This document shows, in pieces, positions 1-11,361 of a DNA stretch of 64,000 nt. This stretch comes from Bimuria novae-zelandiae CBS 107.79 (taxonomy: Eukaryota; Ascomycota; Dothideomycetes; Pleosporales; Didymosphaeriaceae), in assembly GCA_010015655.1 (NCBI GenBank), contig ML976718.1, forward strand, positions 1 to 64,000. Reading direction: 5' to 3'. The first letter of the stretch is position 1. Each line of letters begins with the position of its first letter. Below the pieces are notes generated by a model. That model made no database searches. It was given only the letters and a program-made list of their open reading frames with translations, and was not told where the DNA came from. A program made the translations under genes and the position numbers.

Positions 1-85
1 AGCCAATCAAGTGATAGCGCATGCAAACACCAGATCTGTATTGTAATGTTAGCAATTTCTGTTTACTAGCTAAAACACGCCTTTT

Positions 86-2106
86 TTGGAAGCTCCTGCA
101 CATGCAAACATGCCAAAAGCTGCCTCTCAGCCTAGTAACGATCCTGACTTCGTCAAATACACCAAGTACACGAAAAAGGCTAGTGTTTTGCCCGATCTGC
201 CGCGAGATCCGCCACTTGACTGGAGACCTCTCAGAATTAACAACCCTCACGTAATAGGGAGTCCTCTATTACCTGAAGGAGTAAATAAAGGCTTACCTAT
301 TAACCTGTTTAATCTGTTCTTTAATATTAACGTCCTTAACCAAATCGCACACTATACAAATCAGCATGCCTCTGCGCTCCGGTACGGGCCGCAGCTACCC
401 TCAACGCGTAGCTGGAAGCCTACATCACCATCTAAGCTATATACGTACTTCGCAATTATTGTATATATAGGCCTTTACGTCGAGCCCTCGCTGGAGGAGT
501 ACTGGACGCGACTCCACAAGAACGCACCCTATTACCTAATTAATTAACATATAGCACTTAAACGTTGGCAGCAGCTAGATCGATATATATACTGTATAGA
601 GGTAGATTAGAGCTTTAAGTCTCCCTTTAGACGCGTCTAGGATCTTAGTAAGCTCATTTAAGAGCGGTGCTTAAAGTACTGGAAAGCTAGCTAACACCTC
701 TACGTTAACAAGGCAATTACCAGGTTTACAGGACGTGCGACAAAGAGTGTTATAATTAAAATAAAGCCTACGCCTAAGGGTTACAAGATCTGGTGCTTAG
801 CTAATAATAAAGTAATACTAAACTAGTTATTTTATGCTAAAGGCATAGGCAAAGGTCCTGTTAACCTACTAAAGCTTCCTACTAATGCTGCTACTCTAGC
901 TTTTACGCCTACAGAGTCTGTACCTGTCTCTCTCGTCCTCGCCGTTGACGCTCACGGTCGCCGTCTCTTTCCGCCGGGCCTACACTCTGTGTGGGATGAT
1001 AACCTCTTCAACACTATACCTATGCTGGAGTACCTCCGGCAGCATGGTGTAGGCTGCGCAGGCACAGTCAGAACAACAAAAACAAGGACTAAAGAGGCGT
1101 ACGAGGAGACAGCAGTTATAGAGTTAGAGGCAGAGGATGCCGCTGTTCGGACGCGCGCACGCTAGAAGTTAATAAAGAAGAGCTTTAGCTAGAAGCTTAT
1201 ATAGCTTAAGACGTAGTTTACAGCCAAGTTAGAGTAAGGAGAGATATACTAGGACCTTTTAGAGAGTAAGGAAGTTCTATAGGCAGCATAGAGAGATAAT
1301 TAAGTCGTCCTCTTTACTTCTACTATTACTGAGCGTAGGTTCCCACCCTTAACCCTATGCTAAGATGTTGCTTACGAAAGTCGCTACCAGCTACTTAGGT
1401 TATCCTCAGGCACCGTAGAAGGTCAAGGATAAACTAGAATAACAAGAAATTACTAGACAAGGTCTTTAGCAACGACTCTGTCAAACTGCTTAGGATCCCT
1501 TAGTTTATAGACAAGTATAATCACTATAAGAGTGAGGTAGATCGCTTTAACCAGGTTAAAAGTTACTACTCTATATAGTAAGTTAAGAGACGGACCTAGC
1601 GCCCGCTGCTCTATTTTCTACTAGATCTAACGCTTAATAATTGCTATAGGCTCTCCTCCTACTCGTCAGACAGAGAGGCTCAACGTAGAGGCTATAAAAA
1701 GTTTCTATACAGGCTTATAGAGCAGCTTCTTAAGCGCGGTAGCCGTCCTTGCGCAGGATCTATTAAACGTTAGAGACTTAAGGACGTATTTGTTAACGCT
1801 GGCAGCAACGAGAGCTCTCACAAGTCAATAAGACTGTTTGGGGAAGCCAAAGCTTGTGTAGCTTGTGCTGAAAATGGGCGTACAAAACACAACTTCAAGC
1901 ACGGCAAGACACCTCGTACGGCTCTTACAGAGACCTCTGGCAATCGTCAAGGGCGCCAGCGTCCTGCGCGTACTACTTATGGCTGCTCGCTCTGCCGACT
2001 GCCTTTGTGTAGGCCAGAAGTCAGCCCTGAGTGCTGGCAGGAGCACATACGACGCGCCCGAACAATCTCCCAGGTAGACACCACTGCAAGCTCAAGTATT
2101 AAGTAG
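86..2106 (+). pseudogene. piggyBac-like transposase relic (element J)
   Basis: An open stretch runs to 547; the best ATG is at 110, because the open frame at 86 begins with TTG. It reads like the N-terminal part of a piggyBac-type transposase (DDE_Tnp_1_7), including a PINLFNLFF-like segment. The same frame resumes with TAG/TAA interruptions, has a 'KIWCLANNK' segment near 790-820 and a good block at 900-1160. After at least one frame change the C-terminus (1852-2106) is cysteine-rich: CVAC, then CSLCRLPLC, a CWQEH segment and a stop at 2104-2106, as in the zinc-ribbon tail of the family. Most stops are TAG/TAA where Gln or Trp is expected, as RIP would produce. The transposase would cut and paste DNA at TTAA sites; this copy cannot encode an active enzyme. 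Terminal repeats were not resolved and the left end may lie outside the window. Confidence 0.75.
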
Positions 2107-2519
2107 TTCTATACTAAGACCGTCAAAAATGAAGTCTCTATACAAATCTACGTACAAATCTCATCCACCTTGGTGTTCATGCAGAATCGGAGCTACCATC
2201 CGATTGGCCTACAGAAGGTGGTCCGTGAGCGGACGGGGTTGCCAGTGCGAGGGATAGCTTAAGTATTTATAGCTACTAGAGCCTTACCTACTTTTTACAA
2301 GAGAAGTCTTGTCTTGCGACCTAGGTTCTCGCAGCTCTACACCTCGCGCTAAGCTAGGTATAGATCTCTAGGACCTTAAGGAGTAGAGAAGAAGCTCTAA
2401 GGCTGCTACTAAGGCTACTGCTAATGCGTAGGCGTGGTAGGCCTCTAAGAGAGCTACGATAAGCTAAGTACTTAATTAATATTAAGCAGGTAGATATTAG
2501 TAGCCTGCTAGCTAGCTTA
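2107..2519. other. Unassigned AT-rich stretch with an imperfect hairpin
   Basis: No gene is supported here. An interrupted inverted repeat lies at 2165-2221: outer arms CCACCTT (2165-2171) and AAGGTGG (2215-2221), inner arms AATCGG (2185-2190) and CCGATT (2200-2205). It directly follows the piggyBac relic and may be part of its 3' end. The rest is RIP-altered sequence. Confidence 0.4.
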
Positions 2520-3168
2520 AATTATACGCTTTATAAAGCTATTTTTTTTAGTTTAATAATAGTAAATAATAAAGCGCTTCTTTTTAATAGGCATAGCGTT
2601 ATTAAGTAATATAAATTTTTAGATTTAGCGTTAGTAATTAGACTTAATAATAAAGAAAGAAGAAAAATCTAAAGGCTATAAAATATATAAAATATATAAA
2701 ATATATAAAATATACGGTAGTAAATATAAAACCTCTATTTAATATAATTTATAAAGCTGTAGGAACTTAATATTAATATAGCTACTATAGCTATTAAAAA
2801 TAAGAAGTTAGTACTAGCTGTTATTTATAACTATCTTAAGTATAAATATACGCTATAGCTACTTAACACTTATTACTTTTAATGTCTATCTATTCTCTAA
2901 GGTTATATAGATCTAGTCAGGTACGTAGGATAAGGAGAACTATATTATCTATAAGCTCTAGCTCTTAAAGATAACTACGTAGCGTAGTTTCCGTCCTATT
3001 ACTAATATATACTTAATTATAGAGACCCACTCGCGATTCTCTGGAGAACGAATATAAGCCTTCTTTTTCTAACTACTAGAGAGTACTCTAGTGTTCGTAC
3101 ATATCCCTAGGGCAACGCCAGTCTCGTCCATATTATAGGTATTCTCCGTCCGTATGTGGAGACGCCGT
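2520..3168 (-). pseudogene. Fot1/pogo-like transposase relic, C-terminal part (element G)
   Basis: Read on the minus strand, 3117-3134 encodes NMDETG, the DDE_1 signature seen in Fot1/pogo transposases. A segment resembling 'SPENREWVSII' follows downstream, then RIP-broken frame. The element is cut at 3168 by chromovirus B1: the 5 bp before B1 (GCCGT, 3164-3168) are repeated just after it (19502-19506). When B1 and one target copy are mentally removed, the minus frame runs on from the fragment at 19502 with only RIP-type stops, which shows the two pieces are one gene. The left end of the element is approximate; its terminal inverted repeat was not identified with confidence. Non-functional. 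Confidence 0.65.
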
Positions 3169-3668
3169 TGTTACGATCACGAACCCCACAGGAACGAAGG
3201 AACTAGATAATTACGCTAAAAGGATTATTATTATTAACGAAATTACTAGGGCGGAGGAATATAAGGAAGTGCGGGATAGCTTAAGTTAATAGTTACGTAA
3301 TAAGGTCCCGCATAATACGAGATTCTATTGGATCTTAAGGGTCTTAGGGATCTTAGGGTCTTAGCAGGACTATAATAATAATTTTAATAATAGTAAGGGC
3401 TAAAATAAATAGTATATAATTTAATAATTTCTTTATACTTTTTCTACTCTTTATAGTTAATTTAATATACTACGAGTATATATCCTATAATAAATTAGTA
3501 AATATTCTAATTAGTTATTCTATAGTTTGTTATAGAATTAGATTATTTTTAAACTTTAGTATTATTATTATAAGCTCTTAACTACTAAATATATCTATAA
3601 GGCGCCTTATCCTGAACCTATTCTCTCCTTACCTAAAACAGGCATAGGTACGTATAGCACTTATAACA
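3169..3668 (+). repeat. 5' LTR of chromovirus B1
   Basis: It begins TGTTACGATC and ends ATAACA, 500 bp. Similar sequence recurs at 17130-19501 (3' LTR, split) and inverted at 33306-33820 and 40522-41018 (copy B2). It is the less mutated end pair: the 3' LTR begins TATTATAAAT, all changes being C-to-T or G-to-A. Confidence 0.9.
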
Positions 3669-3680
3669 CTTTAACTACCT
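3669..3680 (+). other. Putative primer-binding site of B1
   Basis: CTTTAACTACCT lies immediately after the 5' LTR. The same 12 bases follow the 5' LTRs of A1 (10935-10924, minus) and A2 (56843-56832, minus), and B2 has a one-base variant (40521-40510, minus). It does not begin with TGG, so it is not a standard tRNA 3'-CCA primer site. The primer is unknown. Confidence 0.45.
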
Positions 3681-4401
3681 AAAGGTCTAAAATAATAGAA
3701 TAGCTATAGTAGCTACTATAGTAAGGGTTCTAACAAGAAGCGTGGCTTCTATACTAACTATAATAGCTTAAAACGTAGTTCGCTAAGCTAATAGCTTACA
3801 TTCTAGCTACTATAATTTTAAGAAGGATATTCTTTAAAGTTTCTAAGATCTATAAAGGTAAATAAGAAGGACTTAAGACGTTTCTTATAAATATACAACT
3901 TTACTATTACTATAATAAGGGTATCTTTAAAACTAAATAATTTAAGGATTTTGTAGCTAGCATGCATATAAAAAGCAAGACAGCTAAGTAGCTTTAACCC
4001 CTTATTAAGAACTATTTAGAGAATAAAGATAACATCTTAGAATATAGTAATAAAACTAAGAAGGTATTTAAGGACTAGGCATTTTTTAAAGAATATATAT
4101 AAATTATATTTAGAAAAGTTAATAAGGAATAATAAGATAAATATGAGATATAAAGGCTTAAATAAACTAAATCAGATAGTGCTTATACAGCTAAGTTTAG
4201 ACGTCTATAAGCTAAGATTAACTAGGATAACGTCCTACTTTAAGTAGCTTACTATAACAGGCTAAAAGAAAACGTTAAGGACAAGCTTACCTATTACAAT
4301 AAAGTAAACGAACTAAAAGAACTCGTAAAGCTAGTTATATAAATTAATAATTAACTCTATAAATAATAGTAAAAAAAAGCGAGAAAGCCACCACATCTAA
4401 C
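3681..4401 (+). pseudogene. gag relic of B1 (first part)
   Basis: From about 4150 to 4370 the plus frame reads as a retrotransposon gag region, with segments such as 'AKFRRL' and 'AYYNRLKENVKDKL' interrupted by TAA/TAG at Gln or Trp positions. This is the capsid-like retrotrans_gag domain. The frame is cut by A1 at 4402 (target duplication CTAAC, 4397-4401 and 11362-11366) and resumes after 11366. Confidence 0.65.
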
Positions 4402-4873
4402 TGTTATGAGGCTCTCACACCTTGTTCCGATTCGGGTTAGGGCGGTAAGGTATCGTGGTGCTTCACGGATTATTTAGTAGTATAAGTTGATGCGACACTT
4501 AGCGCGAGGCTAAATAATTTAATCTTATAATAAAGTAAAATAACTATTAGTCTATATAGGAGAACGTACTCGCACAGAAGATATATAAGTTAACTATAAG
4601 AAGTATAATAAAGGAAACTATTCTATATATATATCCGCGTGCTTAGTTGCTTAGTACTACTAATTAATTAAGTAGTTACGTGCCTTACTTTATTACTTAA
4701 TACTACTAATTAACTAAGTAGTCACGTGCCTTGCTTTGTTACTTAGTACTACTAATTAACTAAGTAGTTACGTAACTTTAAGGTTAGCTCCTTAGCGCAC
4801 TTATTAACCTGTTTCTTAGTTACTTATCCTTATAAGCGCCTATCCCCCTATTATCTTATTCTAGTTTGTAACA
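4402..4873 (-). repeat. 3' LTR of A1, with three 46-bp tandem units
   Basis: Starts TGTTATGAGG and ends GTAACA, 472 bp. It is 46 bp longer than its partner (426 bp) because it holds a third copy of a 46-bp unit: units start at 4649, 4695 and 4741, the last partial. Each unit carries an imperfect palindrome built around ACTACTAATTAACTAAGTAG. Confidence 0.9.
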
Positions 4874-4910
4874 CTATCCCTCCCTTCCTAGTCTTCGTCC
4901 GCGAAGAATT

Positions 4911-5426
4911 ATACCTGCTAACTAAATAACTAGCACTTATTATTATCGCGAACTTGTCTTTACTATTAAGGCGTATAGAAGTATTATAGTATTAAAATAT
5001 TTTAACTATAAGACCTATTCGCGAGTATATAAAGTGTTAATTTATTTAGGGAAATATAGTAAGTGCCTAAAGAGGGGCGCGAAGTGTAATATAGCTATTA
5101 CTTATAATAAGTTTTCTTATTTAGTTACTAAAAAGCAAAAATTAGATACGCAAATTCTAAAGGCGCGAAAAAAGTAAAATATAATATTTAAAGTAATACG
5201 TATAGCGCGTGCGAAAAAAGAGCGTTTAGCTAAATAGTTAGCTTTAAACGCAAAGCGTGCTAAAGAGGCGATTACTATTAAGAGCGCTACTTTAGAGGAA
5301 CTAGAGGAGTACCCTCCTTAGCCTGCTTGGCTAAATGGCCTGGTTAAGCTGACTCCCCGTGTCTGGTTGGCTGCGGAAGAACTCCCCCTCGATTTCTAGG
5401 ACAACCCGGCGCCTTTGTCGTCCTAG
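4911..5426 (+). pseudogene. Antisense zinc-cluster-like ORF of A1 (aORF), RIP-damaged
   Basis: A 516-bp frame on the strand opposite to pol, between the pol end and the 3' LTR. In A1 the start codon is ATA; the matching codon in A2 is ATG (45564), so a RIP change explains the loss. Codons 30, 33, 40, 49, 52 and 59 read Tyr, Tyr, Tyr, Tyr, Cys, Cys (TAT or TGY; 4998-5087). If the Tyr codons are RIP-mutated TGT, the spacing is C-X2-C-X6-C-X8-C-X2-C-X6-C, a Zn2Cys6 cluster. A charged, helix-prone segment rich in Lys, Arg, Ala and Glu follows ('RAKKERLAK', then 'LEELEEYPP'). The stop TAG (5424-5426) overlaps the pol stop (complement of 5423-5425). The function is unknown; a DNA-binding or regulatory role is inference. 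Confidence 0.6.
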
Positions 5427-8400
5427 GCCCGCCTAGGACGTGGGGTCTCAGGATGCGCCTTGTGGAACTTCTCTAAGGCCTCTTTGTAGTTAATAAGGTT
5501 CCTCGCTGGTTCCTACGTATTGTGGCTTTCTGGCCATCCTTCCCACTTCACTAGGTACTTATACTAACGCCTAATCTTTTATAGATCCCTAATTGCTTTA
5601 ACCTTATACTCCTTATCCTTAAGTTTAAGTTATGTTTTTAGTTTGGCGTTTGGTGGTGCTAGTTCTAATAATAACTTATAGAAGACTAGGTAGATCCGTG
5701 TATCTATAGATAACTATAGTTTAAAATTAACTAGTCCTCTAACCTCTTAAATTTTAAATAGTCCTTTTTAAAAGTTATTTAGTTTTTTACTTAGCCTTAT
5801 TATCTTAAGATTTTTTCGCAAGAGGAGGACTCTATCCCCCTCCTTAAAGGTTAGTCTTATAATCCTTTTCTTATTTACCTATTACGCTGTTTATTCGTTA
5901 CGCCGCGTAATATTCTTATATAGTGTTTTATATAAATCCTATATAAGTTTAGCTTTATTAGCTACGTCCTTCGCAATGCTCTGGATGTCCAATAGATCCT
6001 GGTAAGTCGTTGGCTTACATCCATGGTTGGCGTAATATGGCGAGTATCCCGTAGTTGCCGATCTTGCGCTATTGTATGCTAGCTAGGCTATTAGCAATAG
6101 CTCGAGCTAATCGTCTTAAAGCTTATTTATATACATCTAGAGATATTATTCTAACGTTTAGTTTATTTGCTTAGTTTAGCTATTTATTTTAGGATAGAAG
6201 CTTGTTGTGAGCTTATACTTAATTCCTAATTTAGCTATAAACGTAGTCTAGTATAATAATGTAAATATCTTAGGCCTGTCTGTAATAAACTCGTCGGGTT
6301 GTTTAACTTATAATATTAATTCTTGCTTTACTATATAGGCTAGTTTCTTTACTAATATAGCTTCTTTAATTAGCACAAACCTTGACTCCTTAGTAAGTTA
6401 GTAGATTATAACTAAAATTAAGTTGTAGGGATCCTTATTCCCTAGTGCTAGTAATGCTAGTAACTTTACGATAAAGTCTATAGTTACGCTTAACTATAGT
6501 CTTAGGGGTGGCTTTAGTGGCTGTAAGAGGCCATAAGGCTTATATCTCTTAGGCTTATTCTTATAACAGGCTAAGTAGTTGCCTAGTACCTTCTATACTA
6601 ATTACAGTAACTTAGGGATTAAATATTTATTCGCGATCTAACGCGTTGTTTCTGTAATTCTAGGGTGTCCCTAGTCCCTATCCTCGTATAGTCGTCTAAC
6701 TAGTAGGGGTGTAATTTATTTATTAATCTGCTTCTAGTTCCTATAGTCTTTCGGGGCTCTATCTAGGGCTTCCTAGAGGTCGTACGCTTATTAATCCTCC
6801 TCTAAGAGTCCGTTATAGTCCTGTATACTACTTACTAGTAGTTTAGTATAGGTGAAGTCTACGCGCTGAACCTTAAGTGTTAGCGTAATTTACGTTTTAT
6901 TATAATAAAGGGTCCTGTCCTCTACTTTTATTAAGATTGCAACGTAATTTTAGCTATTATCTTTTTTTATAAGGTCTAAGCGCCTGCTAAGCGAGTCTAC
7001 TGCGGCGTTTGAGTTGCCAGGCAGATGGGTGATATAGAAGTCAAATTTCGCTAGCTATTCTAACTATCTATCTTGTTATTAAGTAAGCTTCTTAGTCGTC
7101 GTAAAGCGGGTTAGATTAAAATAATTAAAAAATACCTTTATTTAATATTTAGCTCCCTTAAGCTATACTTCCTATTACTTAAAATAGTTAATAATTACGA
7201 GTAGTTTCTTATTATAAATTTTATAGTTAAGCTCTACCCCTAAGAGCTTACGTGCGTAGTAGAAGACAGGTCTCTACTTGCCGTTATTATATTTTTATAA
7301 TAGAATAGCCCCTAGCGTATAATCTAATGCGTCTGTGTAGATACGATATCGCCGTTCTAGGTTATATATCTGTAGTAGGGGTGCTGTTAGGAATAGGCGC
7401 TTAAGCTGCTTAAAAGCTACTATCTTTACCCTTTATAGAGGTTGCTATTTTCCTGTCTTTATAAGTTCCGTTAACGGAGCGGTTGTCTTTAAATGGTTCC
7501 TAATAAATTTGCGATAGAAGTTAGTAAAGCCTAAAAAAGACTAGATGTCTTTTACTAATTATAATAATAATTATTCCTCTATTATAGTAATCTTCTTCGG
7601 GTCTATTTTAACGCCTTCTCGGGATACCACAAATCCCAAGTATTCTATTTCTGTAATATAGAACTTGTATTTCTTAAGGTGTAGGAGTAATTAATGCTCC
7701 TGTAACTTCTATAGCATTTTTTACACGTATTCCTTGTGTTCTTCTAGGGTCCCATGTAAATATATTAGGATGTCGTTAAGATACGCCGTGCAGAATACGT
7801 CTAAGTATTTATATAGTATTTAATTTATTAACTTTTAGAAGGTTACTAGTGCGTTAGTTAGTCCTATTAGTATAATTATATACTTAAAGAGGCTATATCG
7901 TGTGCGAAAAACTATTTTTTACTTATAACTTTTCGCTATTTGAATCCTATAGAATCTATCTTAGACGTTAAATTTCGTAAAGTATTTAGCTCCTCGGAGT
8001 CTATCTATAAGCTCTGTTATTAGTGGTAACAGGTAACGATTCTTAACGGTTATGGCATTTAGCTATCTGTAATCTACATAGAGTCGTAGCCTGCCGTCTT
8101 TTTTACGAATAAAGAGGATGGGGAAAGCCGCAGGGCTCTAACTAGGTCTCTATTTCTCTAAGCGTAGATTCTTCTGTATTAGCTCTTTTAACTCTTTTTC
8201 TTATTTGTAGGTAAGGGGCCTTAAGCGTTCTGGCTATAGCTTAGCCCCTTCTACTAGTGGTATCTTATAATCCTACTTCTTATGTTTAGGTAGGATAGTC
8301 TTGTCGTGTTCTTTAAATAGGTCTGTAAATTCCTTGTATTCTTCTAGTAGACCTAGGTTATCTAGGACTATCTTAGCCTCTTAGACCTATATGTAGTGTA

Positions 8401-10935
8401 CCCGCCTTAGGTGTTACTTTAAGATCCTGTCTATCTTGTATACTAATATTTCTTATATCCTACATAGTCGGCTCCTTTTTCTCGCTTGAGGTTTTCGTAG
8501 AGTTTCCCTTTTACTAGGGCTCCCCTGAGCTGTCGCTGGTGGCCTTTAAGGAAGGATCGTTTATTTAATCTAGTCTATTCGTGGATTATATTACTCTAGC
8601 TATTCGTATCTAACGATAGCTTTAATGTCTCCTATCTCTGCGATAGTGAAGACGTGTTAGCTCTCTAGGCCTTTTATATTAACTTATACTAGCGCCGTCT
8701 CGAGGCGTAGCTAACCGTTACTATATTCTTATAATTAGGTCCTGTCTGCGAGTCCTATCTATAGCGGTGTTCTCTTATTATAATATAGCATATCGTATTT
8801 TTTAATTACTCGCGGGGCGATTAGACACGCGTCTGCCCCAAGGTTAATTAGTGCTATAACACGATGTCTATGCACTGTAATATCTTTAATTAAGCGTTTT
8901 TTAGTTTGGCAAGTGTCTACTTAATAAGCTATAATAATTATACTATTACTAGTGTAGCTTATTACCTAGTAATAATTTAGTTTTTTGAGTTCTTAGACTT
9001 GTTTTAGACCCCCTATAAGGCCTCTATCTTTTAGATCTAACATTTAAGTCGTGCTAGCTTTAAGACTTCTTTAATTTAGTACTACTTATATTCCTATTAA
9101 TATAGTGCATAGGTCTCCCTAATTCTATTAGACTTATATACTCCTAGTATCTTATGTTGCGGGTAGTTTGAAGTAAGGCACTTGTTTTAGGCTAATATAT
9201 TATGCCCTAGGTAGCTATCTAAAGAAGCTACCTCTTCCTGCAGGCTTAGGTGTGCGAAGCACTATAGGTTATATTATTTTTATTTAACTAATAAGTAGTC
9301 CGCGTCTTTTCTTAGCTATATATTTCTTATTATCGTGCTAGTGTCGCGGGGGTCTAAGTCCTAAGGGAACTAGCCTATCTTAAACTTCTATTACCTATAT
9401 ATCTTAGGGGTAATATTAAAATATTAGTGCTAGCTATTCCACTTATAGTGCTTAGCCTAATAGGCTAAAAAGTATTTATAGTAGTTATTAGGCACGCTAC
9501 ACTAGCTCTATTTTAGCCTATAGTATTCTAAACCTCTTAGAAAATAGGAGGTCTTAACTTTAATTTTAAAGTATTATTAGCATCCTTTGCGCGTGTATTA
9601 CTACTACTTAGCGTATTTATGTTGTTCCTGTATCGTGATCTGGCGTAGGTATTACTTTAGGCGCCCCTGTAGTTTCTCCGCTAGCCAGTAGGCGTCCCAT
9701 GCGTGTGCCCCTTGGACGATTACTTTTGCCTTATACTAAGACGATTAATGTAGCGTACTGTTGCACATCTAGCAGGTGTCGTTAGCTAGTCTTTAAAAGA
9801 CCTAGTACTTAGGAAGGGTCTTTCGTTCCTTTTCCTCTTTTATTAGCTCTAGGATCTCTTGCGTAAGATCTATTTCGTTAGCTTTTACTAGCGTAAGGGT
9901 AGCTATAGCTACTTATAAAAGATTAGTTATATTAATCTTAGTCTCCTAACTATCGCAGTCTTTAGCGAAGTAGCCTTACTTACTATATTAAAGGCAGGCT
10001 TTGTCTTTAAACCTCTATTCTTACTCTTCCTACGAGATGCGGTTCTTGCCCTAGTAACTCTTTTTTAGTCTATATAGCTATTTTCCCTTGCCGTTTTTCT
10101 TTTTGTACTATCGGGCTTTATTAGTTATAATAACATCTCCGTCCTAGTTTCTCCTTGCGGGCCTAGATCGATTCTCTTTTCTAGTAAGTAGCCTAGTACT
10201 GTGCTATTTTTCTAGCTTGCGTTCGTATAGGCAATTATCTACTTTAATTATATTATTAATAAGTTCTTCCAGGTCGTCTGCTTTTTCTTAGTAGACTAAT
10301 TCGTCTTTAACCAATTCTTTTAGTCTATTATAGTAGGTAATCATGAGTAGGGCTTTCCCCTATTTATTAAGTTCTGCCACGACCTGTTTAAACTCTAGTG
10401 TATAAAGTACCGCCGATTTCTCCTGACGTAGGCGCTAGAGGCGTATTTTAGCTTAATATCCCTTATTAATAGTGCTAAATATTCCTTTTACAGCCTTACA
10501 AAAGGGCCCCTAGTCCTTAAAAGCGTCTTTAGTAGCGTCTAAATTATAATCCTCTACTTTGCTATTCTTAAGGAAGTTATTAATTATTAGTCTAGCCTAT
10601 ATATCTGCCTTGTCTTGCATATTTATATAGGTAACTAGGATCTTATCTTATTCTGTGTTAAACTTTCCTAGGTTGTAGCGAATAAATAGTTCTATCTAGG
10701 TTAGGAACGTTCCTAGGTGGCCTTTTCTAGAGTAGGGTTCAGGCTTTAGGACCTTTAGTTAATATTTCGTATTTTCCTATTAACTTATCTTCTCGCTTAT
10801 CTAGTTAATAATTTCCTATAACTAGGCTATTTAAGCTACTTGTTTAATAACTATTTCTCCTAGGGTCTTTTCCTTAGGTGCTAGAGCTACGGTGGTCGAA
10901 CTAGGTCCTACTATTATACCGTAAGGTAGTTAAAG
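5423..10935 (-). pseudogene. gag-pol relic of A1 (zinc knuckle, RT, RNase H, integrase, chromodomain)
   Basis: Landmarks on the minus strand, in order of translation. A CCHC zinc knuckle near 10003-9958 (Cys-Leu-stop-Tyr.. then GYFAKDC) marks the end of gag. The 9.64-9.72 kb patch reads cleanly and includes 'GAHAWDAYWLAEKLQGRL'. The RT catalytic motif reads YLND at 7783-7772, where YLDD is expected. RNase H and integrase follow as broken frames. A chromodomain at about 5590-5440 reads well ('YLVKWEGWPESHNT', then 'EPARNL'), and the frame ends PRPRRA-stop at 5425-5423. Stops are mostly TAG/TAA at Gln or Trp sites. The protein would package, copy and insert the element; this copy is dead. Confidence 0.85.
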
Positions 10936-11361
10936 TATTATAAGGCTCTTATACCTTATTCTAATTTAGGTTAGGATAGTAAGGTATCGTGGTGCTTTAT
11001 AGCTTATTTAATAGTATAAGTTAATGCGACACTTAGCGCGAGGCTAGATAATTTAATTTTATAATAAAGTAAGATAACTATTAGTTTATATAGGAGAACG
11101 TACTCGCACAGAAGATATGTAAGTTAACTATAAGGAGTATAATAAAGAAAACTATCCTATATATATATCCGCGTGCTTAGTTGCTTAGTACTACTAATTA
11201 ACTAAGTAGTCACGTGCCTTGCTTCGTTGCTTAGTACCACTAATTAACTAAGCAGTTACGTGACCTTAAGGTTAGCTCCTTGGCGCACTTGTTAACCCGT
11301 TCCTCGGTTACCTGTCCTCATAAGCGCCCATCCCCCCATCATCCTGTTCTGGTTCGTAACA
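10936..11361 (-). repeat. 5' LTR of A1
   Basis: 426 bp, beginning TATTATAAGG (RIP form of TGTTATGAGG) and ending CGTAACA, with two 46-bp units. Just inside it, the minus strand of 10935-10924 reads CTTTAACTACCT, the putative primer-binding site also seen in A2 and B1. Confidence 0.9.

Larger units (their letters stand above)
4402..11361 (-). mobile_element. Ty3 chromovirus A1, minus strand, nested in B1
   Basis: A 6960-bp LTR retrotransposon with LTRs at 4402-4873 and 10936-11361 and a 5-bp target duplication CTAAC (4397-4401, 11362-11366). The coding order is gag, pol and C-terminal chromodomain on the minus strand, so the right LTR is the 5' LTR. A second copy, A2, lies at 45102-57268. The integrase-linked chromodomain places it among chromoviruses, whose chromodomain is thought to guide insertion into heterochromatin. 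An extra ORF on the plus strand sits between pol and the 3' LTR. RIP is heavy, but two patches (about 5.3-5.6 kb and 9.6-9.8 kb) are nearly spared. Confidence 0.92.

Noticed and set aside
2676..2715. AAAATATAT-type short tandem repeat
   Set aside because: Simple repeat in AT-rich DNA with no further signal.
4620..4780. Direct repeats resembling a CRISPR array
   Set aside because: These are adjacent 46-bp tandem units inside an LTR without unique spacers, in a eukaryotic genome.
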